The notes: generated by a model from the letters alone, not told the origin. 64,000 nucleotides of DNA from Streptococcus caballi DSM 19004 (GCF_000379985.1 NZ_KB904074.1:82430-146429), one strand, 5' to 3'. Shown: positions 55,101 to 63,498, counted from the first letter of the stretch. A program made the numbers and translations.

Positions 55101-58100
55101 ATCTGCTACGAGTCCAGTCAAGGAAGAAGAACCAATTGCCCAAGGTAGTATTCGTCTTCATTTCAAGACCTTACCATCAGATAACTTGGATAGCTTGGGT
55201 CTTTGGACTTGGGATGATGTAGCAACCCCATCAAGTGATAATGGTGCATGGCCAACTGGTGCCACAAGCTTTGCTAATGCTAAACAAGATGACTATGGTT
55301 ATTACCTTGACGTCAAAATGACAGAAAAACCTAGCAAGATTAGTCTTTTGATTAACAACACAGCAGGGGACAATATCACAGGTGATAAACTAGTTGAGTT
55401 GATTAGTCCAGCGATGAACGAAGCTTGGTTTGATGAAAATTATAATTTGCATTATTCAGAACCACTTAAGGAAGGTTATATCCGTATCAATTATCTGCGT
55501 ACGGATGGTGATTATGATAATAAAGCTCTCTGGATTTGGGGAGATGTCCAAGATGTCACTTTGGGTGATTGGCCAGACGGTATCAACTTTGATAACGAAG
55601 GCAAGTATGGTCGCTATATTGATGTGAAGTTGTCAGATGCTGCAAGTTCCATTGGTTTCCTTCTTCTTGATGAAAGTAAGGAAGGCGATGCTGTTAAAAT
55701 CCAACCAAATGACTATAAGTTTGCTGATTTAGCCAAAAATAGTCAAATTTTCCTAAGAGATGATGATGCAACAGTTTACACTAATCCTTATTTCATCAAT
55801 AACGTCCGTGTTACAGGGGTGTCACATATTAGTTTAACAGAGCTAGAAGCTAGCTTTACAACCCTTGAAGGGGCAGATGAAGCAAGTTTGTTAGAGAAAA
55901 TGACAATTACTGACAAGGATGGTCAAGCTGTTACTATTTCTGGATTGATCTTGGATGAAGCTGGTAAAAAAGTACGGATTAAAGGTGACTTTAACCAAGA
56001 ACATGCAGGCTACACGCTTAAATATGGTAGCGATAGCTTTACCACTAAGATGAGCTGGCAATTGAAAGATAGCCTCTATGCATATGATGGCGAACTTGGT
56101 GCGCGTGTGACAGCTAACGGTAGCGTAGTGGATGCTACTCTCTGGTCTCCAAGTGCGGATGCTGTTAATTTGGTGGTTTATGACAAAGACGATCAAAGCA
56201 AAGTGATTGGAAAAGTTGCCATGACTAAGGGTGACAAAGGTCAATGGGATGTTCATTTAGCAGATAAAGCGTTAGGTCTATCTGATTACCGTGGTTACTA
56301 CTACCACTATGAAATTACGCGCGGTGATACAACTGTTTTGGTTCTTGATCCTTATGCTAAATCATTGGCCGAGTGGAATAGTGACCTTGCAGATACCGAT
56401 CCATCTTATAAGGTGGCTAAGGCAGCCTTTGTGGATCCTAGCGAGTATGGACCAAGTGATTTGACTTATGCTAATATTCCAAACTTCAAGCAACGGGAAG
56501 ATGCGGTAATTTATGAAGCCCATGTGCGTGATTTTACATCAGATGAAGCGATTTCAGATGATTTGAAGGCTCAGTTTGGTACTTTTGCAGCTTTTGCTGA
56601 ACGTCTAGACTATTTACAAGATTTGGGTGTTACCCATATTCAATTACTTCCTGTTATGAGTTACTATTTTGTCAATGAGTTGAAAAATGCAGAGCGTCTC
56701 AGTGAATACGCATCAAGCAACAGTAACTACAACTGGGGATACGATCCTCAAAACTATTTCTCTCTAACAGGCATGTACTCAAGTGATCCGACTGATCCAG
56801 CTAAACGCATCGAAGAATTTAAAAATCTTGTCAACGAAATTCATAAACGTGGAATGGGTGTGATTTTAGATGTGGTCTATAATCACACAGCACAAACGTC
56901 ACTATTTGAAGATTTGGAACCAAATTATTACCACTTTATGGAGGCTGATGGTACTGCTAAATCTAGCTTTGGTGGCGGTCGCTTGGGAACGACTCACTAC
57001 ATGAGTCGTCGCGTCATGGTAGATTCTATCAAGTACTTGGTTGATGAATTTAAGGTTGATGGTTTCCGCTTTGATATGATGGGAGACCATGATGCAGCAG
57101 CGATTGAGGCAGCTTATAATGCTGCTAAAGAGCTTAACCCTAACATTATCATGCTAGGAGAAGGCTGGAAAACTTATACAGGGGACGCTAACCAACCTGA
57201 GAAAGCTGCTGATCAAGACTGGATGAGTAGCACGGATACCGTTGCGGTCTTCTCTGATGAGATTAGAAATAGCCTAAAATCAGGTTATCCTAATGAAGGC
57301 CAACCTGCCTTCATCACAACAGGTGCTAGAGATATTCAATCAATCTTTAATGACATTAAGGCTCAACCTGGAAACTTCACGGCAGATGACCCAGGCGATG
57401 TGATTCAATATATTGCAGCACATGACAATCTCACCTTATTTGACATCATTGCGCAGTCTATCAAGAAAGATCCAAGTAAGACTGAGAATTATAAGGAAAT
57501 CTTACAACGTCAACGTTTAGGAAATCTTCTCATTCTTACGGCACAAGGGACACCATTTATTCATTCTGGACAGGAATATGGTCGGACCAAGCAATTCAAA
57601 GATGAAGCCTACCGTTACCCTGTATCAGATGACAAGGTTCCAAATAAATCTCATCTCTTGACCAACGCAGATGGTACACCATTTGACTACCCTTATTATA
57701 TTCATGATTCCTATGATTCATCTGATGCTATTAATCATTTTGATTGGACAAAAGCAACTGATGCCGAAGCCTATCCTGAAAATGTAGCGACACAGGCTTA
57801 CACTAAAGGGTTGATTGCACTTAGAAAATCAACAGATGCCTTTAGATTATCAACGAAAACTGATGTGGACACTAATGTTTCTCTAATTAGTCTTCCTGGT
57901 CAAAATGGCATTGCTAAAGAGGATGTTGTCATTGCTTACCAAACCATTGCTTCAAATGGAGATCGTTATGCAGTCTTTGTGAATGCAGATAGCAAAGAGC
58001 GCAGCTTCGTTCTCAGTGATGCTTACAAAGCGCTCCTAAATGGTGAGATTATCGTTGATGGAGCTCAAGCCGGTCTTGAAGCAATTGCTAATCCAGTTGG

Positions 58101-58728
58101 GGTAACAAAAACAGCAGATAGCTTTGTTTTGGCACCTTTAACAGCTGCAATCGTACGTTTGAGTTCACTCGTAACTGAAGTGCCTGATAACGCGCCAACA
58201 GCAGCAGAAAAACCAGAATTGAAGTTTACAACAAAAGAAAGGACTGAAACGTCTCCTCTTGAGTTTACAACGCACTATCAAGAAACAATAGACCTAGCAA
58301 AAGGAGTAAGACAAGAAGTAACAACTGGTAAAGAAGGCAGCGTGGTACGCACCTACCGTGACGTTTATGTGGAAGGCGTCTTGGTAGCAAGTCAGTTACT
58401 GGATGAAAAAGTTGTACCAACAGAAGATGCCTACATTCTGATTGGAATCGGGCAAACAGTTCAATCTACTCAGACAGCGACAACAGTAGTTAAAAACACT
58501 TCTTCTGCTCCAGTGGTGAAACAAGCGATCCAAGCTACTCAGATAGCAGCAACAGTAGCTAAAAATACTTCTTCTATACCAGTAGCGAAACAAGCAGTTC
58601 AAGAAGGCAGTCAACTACCTACTACCGGTGATACAGAAAATCTCCCTTATCACTTATTAGGATTGAGCTTGCTTGTAAGTGGTCTAGGTCTTGCAGCTTC
58701 TAAAAAGCGTGACGAAAAAGATGTCTAG
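52171..58728 (+). CDS. apuA: Cell-wall-anchored bifunctional amylopullulanase
   Basis: A 2185-residue surface enzyme degrading starch, glycogen and pullulan. In order it has a YSIRK-type signal (FSIRKFKVGVASVAIAA, residues 16-32, cleavage after A46), a Ser/Thr/Ala-rich linker, and two CBM41 modules (from ~172 and ~284, with LWTWGGVATP). A GH13 alpha-amylase module follows (~509-960; FRVDTVKH, GESWG, SHDEDG). Two more CBM41 modules start at ~992 and ~1103. Then come a CBM48-like part and a type I pullulanase GH13 module (YNWGYDP ~1521, FRFDMMG, LGEGW, AAHDN). Next are a ~23-residue tandem repeat and the LPTTG sorting signal (~2149). Both catalytic triads are intact. The closest described relative is ApuA of S. 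suis. Start 52171 follows AAAGGAG. Confidence 0.95.
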   Translation: MPKKRSKSWLEKKEIFSIRKFKVGVASVAIAASFFALGQPNSLVRADEAAVQSEQVVTAQGDSSSITQVTDLTASPETSQATTTTVTDEVAVATETGSSSPAEAPALAADSQTENQSITADATPAITPPTSEEQPSESAAASVETSTTDSTENVATVSPATTTEETAPVPIEEGNIRLHFAGLDDSAIDHYGLWTWGGVATPSDGNKWPTDAQPFVASQKDDYGYYIDVKQSENPASIGYLLLKDGEKVIEGDQKIEIVAPQMNEAWIAPDFKLNTYKPLNNEKVVRINYKRDDGNYDGWGLWLWGDTVASDGWPDGALDFTAEGQYGRYVDVPLSKALESRIGFLVVNQKNPELPGNKSSDMSFANRQVHSQIFLRNDEATVYTNPYYIPETLELDLSKAEPGKANISLTAEVDKAFDYNQHGILSISVNNPDNVDIYKTQVDSTAIGGGIIDISPELNKVTLNASSEVAAGDYELPVRVYDTNNGYYETKVKVTITEHQKKAGEKDWDEQIIYFMLTDRFKNGDTSNDNPYNQPYAQATNQRGVYQGGDFKGVTEKLDYLKELGVTSIWLTPIVENIPGSAGDAEYYAYHGYWASNFEKLNPHLGSLADFHELIDKAAEKGINIIVDVVLNHAGYGTEDTFKGLVRTPEENKEGDDQQGSLSGLPDFKTEDDVVRRQLVDWQTSWLERSTTAKGNSIYAFRVDTVKHVDDTTWQHFKNELAEKDIDFHLIGESWGANYKDTKGDLKAGTMDSLLDFGFKDIAKLLVNGNLIAANKELAARGEAINSAATLGQFLGSHDEDGFLYSINGDTNKLKLAATALLTAKGQPVIYYGEELGQSGANNWPQYDNRYDFDWSKVGDSDILAHYKKVLDFRNANSELLSRGEHTIVGGSDGAQWVLAKRSYKDDSAYILYSVADESKPALIEVSGENATLTDYYSGKTYKPQADGDKWFVQVDVPTLANGGTMLIKVANGDIISATSPVKEEEPIAQGSIRLHFKTLPSDNLDSLGLWTWDDVATPSSDNGAWPTGATSFANAKQDDYGYYLDVKMTEKPSKISLLINNTAGDNITGDKLVELISPAMNEAWFDENYNLHYSEPLKEGYIRINYLRTDGDYDNKALWIWGDVQDVTLGDWPDGINFDNEGKYGRYIDVKLSDAASSIGFLLLDESKEGDAVKIQPNDYKFADLAKNSQIFLRDDDATVYTNPYFINNVRVTGVSHISLTELEASFTTLEGADEASLLEKMTITDKDGQAVTISGLILDEAGKKVRIKGDFNQEHAGYTLKYGSDSFTTKMSWQLKDSLYAYDGELGARVTANGSVVDATLWSPSADAVNLVVYDKDDQSKVIGKVAMTKGDKGQWDVHLADKALGLSDYRGYYYHYEITRGDTTVLVLDPYAKSLAEWNSDLADTDPSYKVAKAAFVDPSEYGPSDLTYANIPNFKQREDAVIYEAHVRDFTSDEAISDDLKAQFGTFAAFAERLDYLQDLGVTHIQLLPVMSYYFVNELKNAERLSEYASSNSNYNWGYDPQNYFSLTGMYSSDPTDPAKRIEEFKNLVNEIHKRGMGVILDVVYNHTAQTSLFEDLEPNYYHFMEADGTAKSSFGGGRLGTTHYMSRRVMVDSIKYLVDEFKVDGFRFDMMGDHDAAAIEAAYNAAKELNPNIIMLGEGWKTYTGDANQPEKAADQDWMSSTDTVAVFSDEIRNSLKSGYPNEGQPAFITTGARDIQSIFNDIKAQPGNFTADDPGDVIQYIAAHDNLTLFDIIAQSIKKDPSKTENYKEILQRQRLGNLLILTAQGTPFIHSGQEYGRTKQFKDEAYRYPVSDDKVPNKSHLLTNADGTPFDYPYYIHDSYDSSDAINHFDWTKATDAEAYPENVATQAYTKGLIALRKSTDAFRLSTKTDVDTNVSLISLPGQNGIAKEDVVIAYQTIASNGDRYAVFVNADSKERSFVLSDAYKALLNGEIIVDGAQAGLEAIANPVGVTKTADSFVLAPLTAAIVRLSSLVTEVPDNAPTAAEKPELKFTTKERTETSPLEFTTHYQETIDLAKGVRQEVTTGKEGSVVRTYRDVYVEGVLVASQLLDEKVVPTEDAYILIGIGQTVQSTQTATTVVKNTSSAPVVKQAIQATQIAATVAKNTSSIPVAKQAVQEGSQLPTTGDTENLPYHLLGLSLLVSGLGLAASKKRDEKDV
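58468..58605 (+). repeat. 69-bp tandem repeat in the wall-spanning region of apuA
   Basis: Two 69-base units, one from about 58471 and the other from 58540, encode near-identical 23-residue segments of the form TVVKNTSSAPVVKQAIQ. The copies differ at a few bases. They lie just before the LPTTG signal and lengthen the wall-crossing stalk. Confidence 0.8.
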
Positions 58729-58757
58729 TAAGCAGCCTGTGTAGATGTGTGATCACC

Positions 58758-58921
58758 TTAGAACCTGTATTCACAGTTCAGCACTTCTATCTAAGGCTAA
58801 TTTTCAGCTACTTATCGTTAGTTTTTTCAAAATACAGTCAGTATTCCCTCAAAAAACAGCCTTGATTAGCGAAAAACTATTTCTTTTATAAAAGCACTTC
58901 ACTTATGAATATAGGTTCTTA
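58758..58921. repeat. 164-bp MITE-like element
   Basis: The ends form imperfect inverted repeats of about 28 bp: TTAGAACCTGTATTCACAG at the left (58758 on) and TATGAATATAGGTTCTTA at the right (ending 58921), with GCACTT-type continuations inside. The interior has further short inverted pieces (GCTAATTTT/GATTAGCG) and no coding frame. This layout fits a non-autonomous miniature transposable element. Confidence 0.65.
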
Positions 58922-58933
58922 GTTATTTGCAGT

Positions 58934-58972
58934 AACGAGTTTGGAATCATTTTGATTCCAAACTCGTTTTTT
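58934..58972 (+). terminator. Terminator downstream of apuA
   Basis: A perfect 15-bp stem AACGAGTTTGGAATC (58934-58948) / GATTCCAAACTCGTT (58954-58968), 5-base loop, followed by T. It is separated from the apuA stop by the MITE-like element, suggesting the element inserted between gene and terminator. Confidence 0.9.
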
Positions 58973-59084
58973 GGGGCTCTTTGTCAACTGCAATGGGTGA
59001 TGAAAAGCTATCCCCTGGAGAGGTCCAAGATTTTCTCTCCTTCTCTAGGCTCGTTGTCAAGTCTATCAAAACTTTGAAAAGGCA

Positions 59085-59590
59085 ACACGTTTCTGTACAA
59101 AATTTATAAAGTGTTTTTGTTAAATGATTGCTCTTTTAGTCATTGGCGTTTGATAACTAAGACTACCATGAATGCGATGATGATTCCATCAGTGAACATC
59201 ATCTTTAGTTTTAAGGGCTAGTTCATCCAGTGAACGGAAGGTTTCTTGTTGATAAACTCAAGCTTGAAGGAGCGATAGGTACTCCCAGCTACCGCATGTC
59301 ATAAGGACAACTAGCTTGACTTAGAGACCGGGTGATGCCAAACACCTCTAACATGTCATTTATCAGCTGGTTATCAAACTCCTTCCCTAGAACAGAATGG
59401 AACAACCTAACTTTGGTCAGAGCGTAAGGAATGCTTTGATCAGTTCACTGCCTTTTCTTCTCGCATTGTGAAGGTCAACAAGACTTGTTTGAACTCGTCA
59501 GTAAAGTAATGGCAAATTTTTCTAGACATACTTTTCTCCTAATTTCTTTAGTGTAAAACACTTTACTCTTCTGTCTAATTTAGTGTAACC
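59085..59590 (-). mobile_element. IS3-family relic, right copy (internally deleted)
   Basis: On the minus strand the element begins GGTTACACTAAATTAGACAG (59590 inward). It has an intact ATG and MSRKICHYFTDEFKQ, a frameshift near 59500, and then OrfB pieces (EVFGITRSLSQA, WNHHRIHGSL, TPMTKRAII) with stop codons. The far end has TATAAAGTGTT in inverted relation to the left end. Most of orfB is deleted. It faces the left copy at 51728 across apuA. Confidence 0.85.
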
Positions 59591-59980
59591 TATTCAAGGC
59601 ATCCGCAAAGTAAAAGTCGATGCCAAGCTCTTCTACCAAGGGATAACAAGCAAACTCCTTTCCCTCTGTCAGATGTAAGGCTCTTCAGAAATTTTTTCGG
59701 TATGCTATGACATAGCACTTGAATGACTGAGAACATAGTGTTTTTGTGCGAATGGTGCAGAGTAAGTGCCATTACAAGGCTTTCATTCTCTTGAAAGTGT
59801 TGATTTGTGAACTCCTAATTTTCTCGCTATTCGGATTGGTTTGAGACCTAATTCTAGGCAAGTCTTTATCTTAATGCGCTCAGTTATGGTAATATGATGG
59901 TAGCTCATAGATTTCTCCCGTGTTCTGCTTAGTGTGGTTACTTACAGTTTACACGAGGTTGAACTCTATGAGTTTTTTTG
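59591..59980 (-). mobile_element. IS30-family relic
   Basis: From ATG 59908 on the minus strand the frame reads SYHHITITERIKIKTCLELG and ARKLGVHKSTLSRE, the IS30 helix-turn-helix, then a stop. After a deletion the DDE segment TSDRGKEFA...LVEELGIDFYFADA appears in another frame up to 59591, where the IS3 relic begins. AGAAAT and GGGAG precede the start. No functional transposase can be made. Confidence 0.8.
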
Positions 59981-60086
59981 GTTGCATTATATTTGACAAT
60001 TTATCACATTTAAAAAGCCTATAATATCCGAATGAGATTTACCCACTACAGATATTATAGAGCCCTCCTTTTGGATAAATAAAAAA

Positions 60087-60110
60087 ACTTCACGGAAACA
60101 GGTGAAGCTT
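60087..60110 (-). terminator. Terminator after the DUF3270-like gene
   Basis: AACTTCAC (60087-60094) pairs with GTGAAGCTT (60102-60110). The minus-strand exit is a run of T (complement of 60081-60087). Confidence 0.8.
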
Positions 60111-60393
60111 ATTGTTTTAAAGACCAAATTAATGTTGAAACAGCTGATGTGATGGCTAAACTAGCCAGTAGAGCAAATAGGAAAGCCCATAGAGGTGCCA
60201 AGTTTAAGGCAAGCAGCATAAACGCAATAACAACTGTTGTCACACCGAAGAATGCGATACGAGCAAAAAACAGCAGCTCGCGAAATTTAGCGCTGTTAGT
60301 ATTAAATTCTTGGAACTCTTGGAATTTAGGCTCAGAATTGTCCTGAAACAGCTCATCTTTAAGCTCTCTTTGCTGTTTTAATGGTGCTACCAT
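60109..60393 (-). CDS. Small membrane protein, DUF3270-like
   Basis: A 94-residue protein with a charged N-terminal third (QQRELKDELFQDNSEPKFQE) and two membrane helices (IAFFGVTTVVIAFMLLAL and LWAFLFALLASLAITSAVS). Pattern and place, divergent from the U32 peptidase genes, match the streptococcal DUF3270 family as I recall it. AAGGAGAG precedes the start. The function is unknown. Confidence 0.7.
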   Translation of the reverse strand: MVAPLKQQRELKDELFQDNSEPKFQEFQEFNTNSAKFRELLFFARIAFFGVTTVVIAFMLLALNLAPLWAFLFALLASLAITSAVSTLIWSLKQ

Positions 60394-60562
60394 AGTTCTC
60401 TCCTTTTAAGATACCATTTTATCATATCATAAAAGAAATGATTTGTCACCTTTTTTTAAAAATTCAGTTATTTTCGATATCTAGCAGGCTCGAAGAAAAA
60501 CTAATTGAATAGAGCGGGTTTGAGATTTTTAGAGAATATTATTATCTATTTTCAATATTATT

Positions 60563-60571
60563 TGCTATAAT
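60563..60571 (+). promoter_or_regulatory. Extended -10 promoter giving a leaderless U32 transcript
   Basis: TGCTATAAT at 60563-60571 ends 9 bases before ATG 60581. There is no ribosome-binding site in between. Confidence 0.6.
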
Positions 60572-60580
60572 GGAAACGTT

Positions 60581-61507
60581 ATGGAAAAAATTATTATTAC
60601 TGCAACGGCTGAATCTATTGAGCAGGTCAAAGAGCTCTTGGAGGCAGGCGTTGACCGCATTTATGTTGGTGAAGAAAATTACGGCTTGCGCCTGCCACAT
60701 AATTTTACCTACGATGAGTTGAGAGAAATAGCAGGGCTGGTTCATGCTGCTGGCAAGGAATTAACAGTGGCCTGCAACGCTCTGATGCACCAAGGCATGA
60801 TGAATAGTATCAGACCCTTCCTTGATTTTATGAAGGAAATTCAGGTTGACTATCTAGTTGTCGGTGATGCTGGTGTCTTCTATGTTAACAAGCATGAAGG
60901 TTACAATTTTAAATTGATTTATGACACTTCTGTTTTTGTCACTTCAAGTCGTCAGGTTAATTTCTGGGGAGAACATGGCGCTGTTGAGACGGTTTTAGCA
61001 CGCGAAATTCCTTCGGTAGAATTGTTTAAAATGTCCGAAAGTCTGAAATTTCCAGCTGAAATCTTGGTTTATGGAGCCTCTGTCATTCACCATTCAAAAC
61101 GTCCTTTGCTACAAAATTACTACAATTTTACGCATATTGATGATGAGAAGACGCGTGAACGAGGTCTCTTCCTAGCTGAGCCTGGTGATCCTGAAAGTCA
61201 TTATTCAATCTATGAAGATAAGCACGGTACCCATATTTTTATCAACAATGATATTGATTTGATGACTAAGTTGACCGAGCTGACAGAGTACAATTTTACT
61301 CATTGGAAACTTGATGGTATCTATTGTCCTGGGCATAATTTTGTGGAAATAGCCAAGCTCTTTATCAAGGCACGTGATTTGATGGAAGCGGGAGAATTCT
61401 CACAAGATCAAGCCTATGTGTTTGACGAGCAAGTTCACCAATTGCATCCAATTGGACGTGGACTTGACACTGGCTTCTACGAAATTGACCCAGATCTAGT
61501 TAAGTAA
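60581..61507 (+). CDS. U32-family peptidase-like protein (TrhP-type)
   Basis: A 308-residue member of the U32 family. Despite the peptidase name, relatives (TrhP/YegQ, RlhA) act in prephenate-dependent hydroxylation of tRNA uridine 34 or rRNA. The N-terminal half has the barrel pattern (EQVKELLEAGVDRIYVGEENYGLRLP, VACNALMHQGMM), and the C-terminal part is DGIYCPGHNFVEIAKLFIKARDL. It lacks the cysteine cluster of its downstream partner. The two genes are adjacent in Firmicutes and likely co-transcribed. Confidence 0.88.
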   Translation: MEKIIITATAESIEQVKELLEAGVDRIYVGEENYGLRLPHNFTYDELREIAGLVHAAGKELTVACNALMHQGMMNSIRPFLDFMKEIQVDYLVVGDAGVFYVNKHEGYNFKLIYDTSVFVTSSRQVNFWGEHGAVETVLAREIPSVELFKMSESLKFPAEILVYGASVIHHSKRPLLQNYYNFTHIDDEKTRERGLFLAEPGDPESHYSIYEDKHGTHIFINNDIDLMTKLTELTEYNFTHWKLDGIYCPGHNFVEIAKLFIKARDLMEAGEFSQDQAYVFDEQVHQLHPIGRGLDTGFYEIDPDLVK

Positions 61508-61629
61508 AAATGTCAAAACTTGTCATGATTGAGTTACTATTTCAGGGCATGGCAAGCTTATTGCAAACTGAGGAGTTGAGATCCTCATCGGAAGTTCCTT
61601 CCTATCTTGTAAATAGAAAGAGTACAAAC

Positions 61630-62919
61630 ATGTCACAAAAAACATTAAAACGTCCTGAGGTCTTGGCACCTGCAGGAACATTGGAAAAATTAAAAGTCGC
61701 TGTTGATTACGGTGCAGACGCTGTCTTTGTCGGTGGACAACAGTATGGTCTGCGAAGCCGCGCAGGAAATTTCACCATGGAAGAGTTACAAGAAGGGATT
61801 GACTATGCCCATGCACGTGGTGTGGACGTCCATGTGGCTGCGAACATGGTAACGCATGAAGGTAATGAAGAAGGTGCAGGTGAATGGTTCCGCCAATTGC
61901 GTGATATGGGTCTGGATGCGGTCATCGTGTCTGACCCAGCCTTGATAATGATTTGCTCACAGTATGCACCAGGCTTAAACATTCATTTGTCAACCCAAGC
62001 ATCATCAACCAACTATGAAACCTTTGCTTTCTGGAAAGAACTTGGACTGACCCGTGTCGTTTTGGCACGTGAAGTAAGCATGGAAGAACTGGCTGAAATT
62101 CGCAAGCATACAGATCTTGAAATTGAAGCTTTTGTTCATGGTGCTATGTGTATTTCTTACTCAGGACGTTGCGTTCTGTCTAACCACATGAGCCACCGTG
62201 ACGCTAACCGTGGTGGTTGTTCTCAATCTTGCCGCTGGAAATACGACCTCTTTGACATGCCATTTGGTACAGAGCGTCGTAGCCTCAAGGGTGAAGTGCC
62301 AGAAGAATACTCTATGTCAGCCGTTGACATGTGCATGATTGAAAATGTTCCAGACCTTATCGAAAACGGTGTGGATAGCTTTAAAATTGAAGGACGCATG
62401 AAGTCTATTCACTACGTTTCAACAGTTGCTAACTGCTATAAAGCGGCTGTTAATGCCTATCTTGAAAGTCCAGAGGCCTTCTATGCCATCAAAGATGACT
62501 TGATTGACGAATTGTGGAAGGTTGCTCAACGTGAACTGGCAACAGGATTCTACTACCAGACACCAACAGAAAACGAGCAGCTTTTCGGTGCCCGTCGTAA
62601 AATCCCACAATATAAATTTGTCGGCGAAGTGGTGGCTTTTAATGAAAAGAACATGACAGCGACTATTCGTCAACGTAATGTCATCATGGAAGGTGATGCT
62701 GTTGAATTCTACGGACCGGGCTTCCGTCATTTTGATTGTCATATCCAAGACTTACATGATGCAGAAGGCAATAAAATTGACCGCGCACCAAATCCAATGG
62801 AACTTTTGACCATTACTGTACCGCAAGAGGTTAAACCAGGTGATATGATTCGCGCTTGTAAAGAAGGACTTGTTAACCTCTACCAAAAGGATGGTTCAAG
62901 CAAGACCGTTCGCGCATAA
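61630..62919 (+). CDS. U32-family peptidase-like protein (TrhP/YegQ-type)
   Basis: A 429-residue U32 protein. N-terminus RPEVLAPAGTLEKLKVAVDYGADAVFVG is diagnostic, and the conserved cysteine cluster EAFVHGAMCISYSGRC...GGCSQSCRWKY probably holds an iron-sulfur cluster. IEGRMKSIHYVSTV and a C-terminal beta-barrel (YKFVGEVVAF) follow. It likely works with the preceding protein in tRNA 5-hydroxyuridine formation. The frame is open to 61510, but the family N-terminus begins at 61630, with GAAAGAG upstream. Confidence 0.9.
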   Translation: MSQKTLKRPEVLAPAGTLEKLKVAVDYGADAVFVGGQQYGLRSRAGNFTMEELQEGIDYAHARGVDVHVAANMVTHEGNEEGAGEWFRQLRDMGLDAVIVSDPALIMICSQYAPGLNIHLSTQASSTNYETFAFWKELGLTRVVLAREVSMEELAEIRKHTDLEIEAFVHGAMCISYSGRCVLSNHMSHRDANRGGCSQSCRWKYDLFDMPFGTERRSLKGEVPEEYSMSAVDMCMIENVPDLIENGVDSFKIEGRMKSIHYVSTVANCYKAAVNAYLESPEAFYAIKDDLIDELWKVAQRELATGFYYQTPTENEQLFGARRKIPQYKFVGEVVAFNEKNMTATIRQRNVIMEGDAVEFYGPGFRHFDCHIQDLHDAEGNKIDRAPNPMELLTITVPQEVKPGDMIRACKEGLVNLYQKDGSSKTVRA

Positions 62920-63025
62920 AGTTTTTGAAGTTTGAAACCTCTGTTTAGATATTATTAACCCCAGCAAGCTTATCAGCAACTTTCAGCAGTTTGGCTTTAA
63001 TCCAGTATAAGGATCAATCATAAAC

Positions 63026-63069
63026 AAAAATGAACAAGTTAGTTACGCCAAGTAATCTTGTTCATTTTT
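63026..63069. terminator. Bidirectional terminator after the U32 operon
   Basis: A perfect 13-bp stem AAAAATGAACAAG (63026-63038) / CTTGTTCATTTTT (63057-63069). It ends the U32 operon and coincides with the stop of the minus-strand gene. Confidence 0.9.
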
Positions 63070-63367
63070 CTTTTCTTTGAAGTTGTGATTGTTGGATAGT
63101 CGGTGCTAGTAAGTGAAGTCCATCACTGTCTGTTAAGAAAGTAATAGCTGGTATATTTTGCTGAAAATGTTTAAATATAAGTTTTCCAGCTTTTTTGGCC
63201 GAGTTAACTAAGTCACTTGTAAAAAATATTTGATATAGTGGGACCAGCCTCTTTTCTTGAGTTTGCCGCCTGTTTGTCAAGATTTTATCGGCTGTTAGGT
63301 CAGTTTTTGTCAGCTTGGAATGCTTATCAATAAAATTCTGACTTATATTTTTAAGCTTTGTAAACAA
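63062..63367 (-). CDS. Unrecognised small protein with TTG start
   Basis: A 101-codon minus-strand frame encoding a soluble, basic protein (LTADKILTNRRQTQEKRLVPLY, AGKLIFKHFQQ, ITFLTDSDGLHLLAPT). There is no ATG; a TTG at 63367 follows AAAGG by 10 bases. The frame stays open upstream to about 63408 (IFEGKGYEELFTKL) without a start, so it may be a 5'-truncated fragment. Its stop falls within a strong terminator, which supports a real gene. No family was recognised. Confidence 0.4.
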   Translation of the reverse strand: MFTKLKNISQNFIDKHSKLTKTDLTADKILTNRRQTQEKRLVPLYQIFFTSDLVNSAKKAGKLIFKHFQQNIPAITFLTDSDGLHLLAPTIQQSQLQRKEK

Positions 63368-63408
63368 TTCTTCATAGCCTTTCCCCTCAAAAATTGGTAA
63401 AATGGTTA

Positions 63409-63428
63409 TACACTATTTTTTGTGGGAA
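63409..63428. repeat. Second copy of a 20-base intergenic motif
   Basis: TACACTATTTTTTGTGGGAA matches 18 of 20 bases with 37080-37099. Here it lies between the minus-strand small gene and the YdbC-like gene. Confidence 0.5.
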
Positions 63429-63498
63429 GTAATATTTTTAATTGTTTTTGAAAACTTTTAGAAAGTCTTGCGAATAAATAAGTAGGAGGAAAATTAAT

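Noticed and set aside
51789..59530. Active transposition of the IS3-type element
   Set aside because: Both copies are fragments: the left keeps about 40 codons with a lost start codon, and the right has frameshifts and a large deletion.
61510..61629. 40-codon N-terminal extension of the second U32 protein
   Set aside because: The conserved family N-terminus starts at 61630, and the extension has no protein-like features. The shorter start is preferred, though the longer cannot be excluded.
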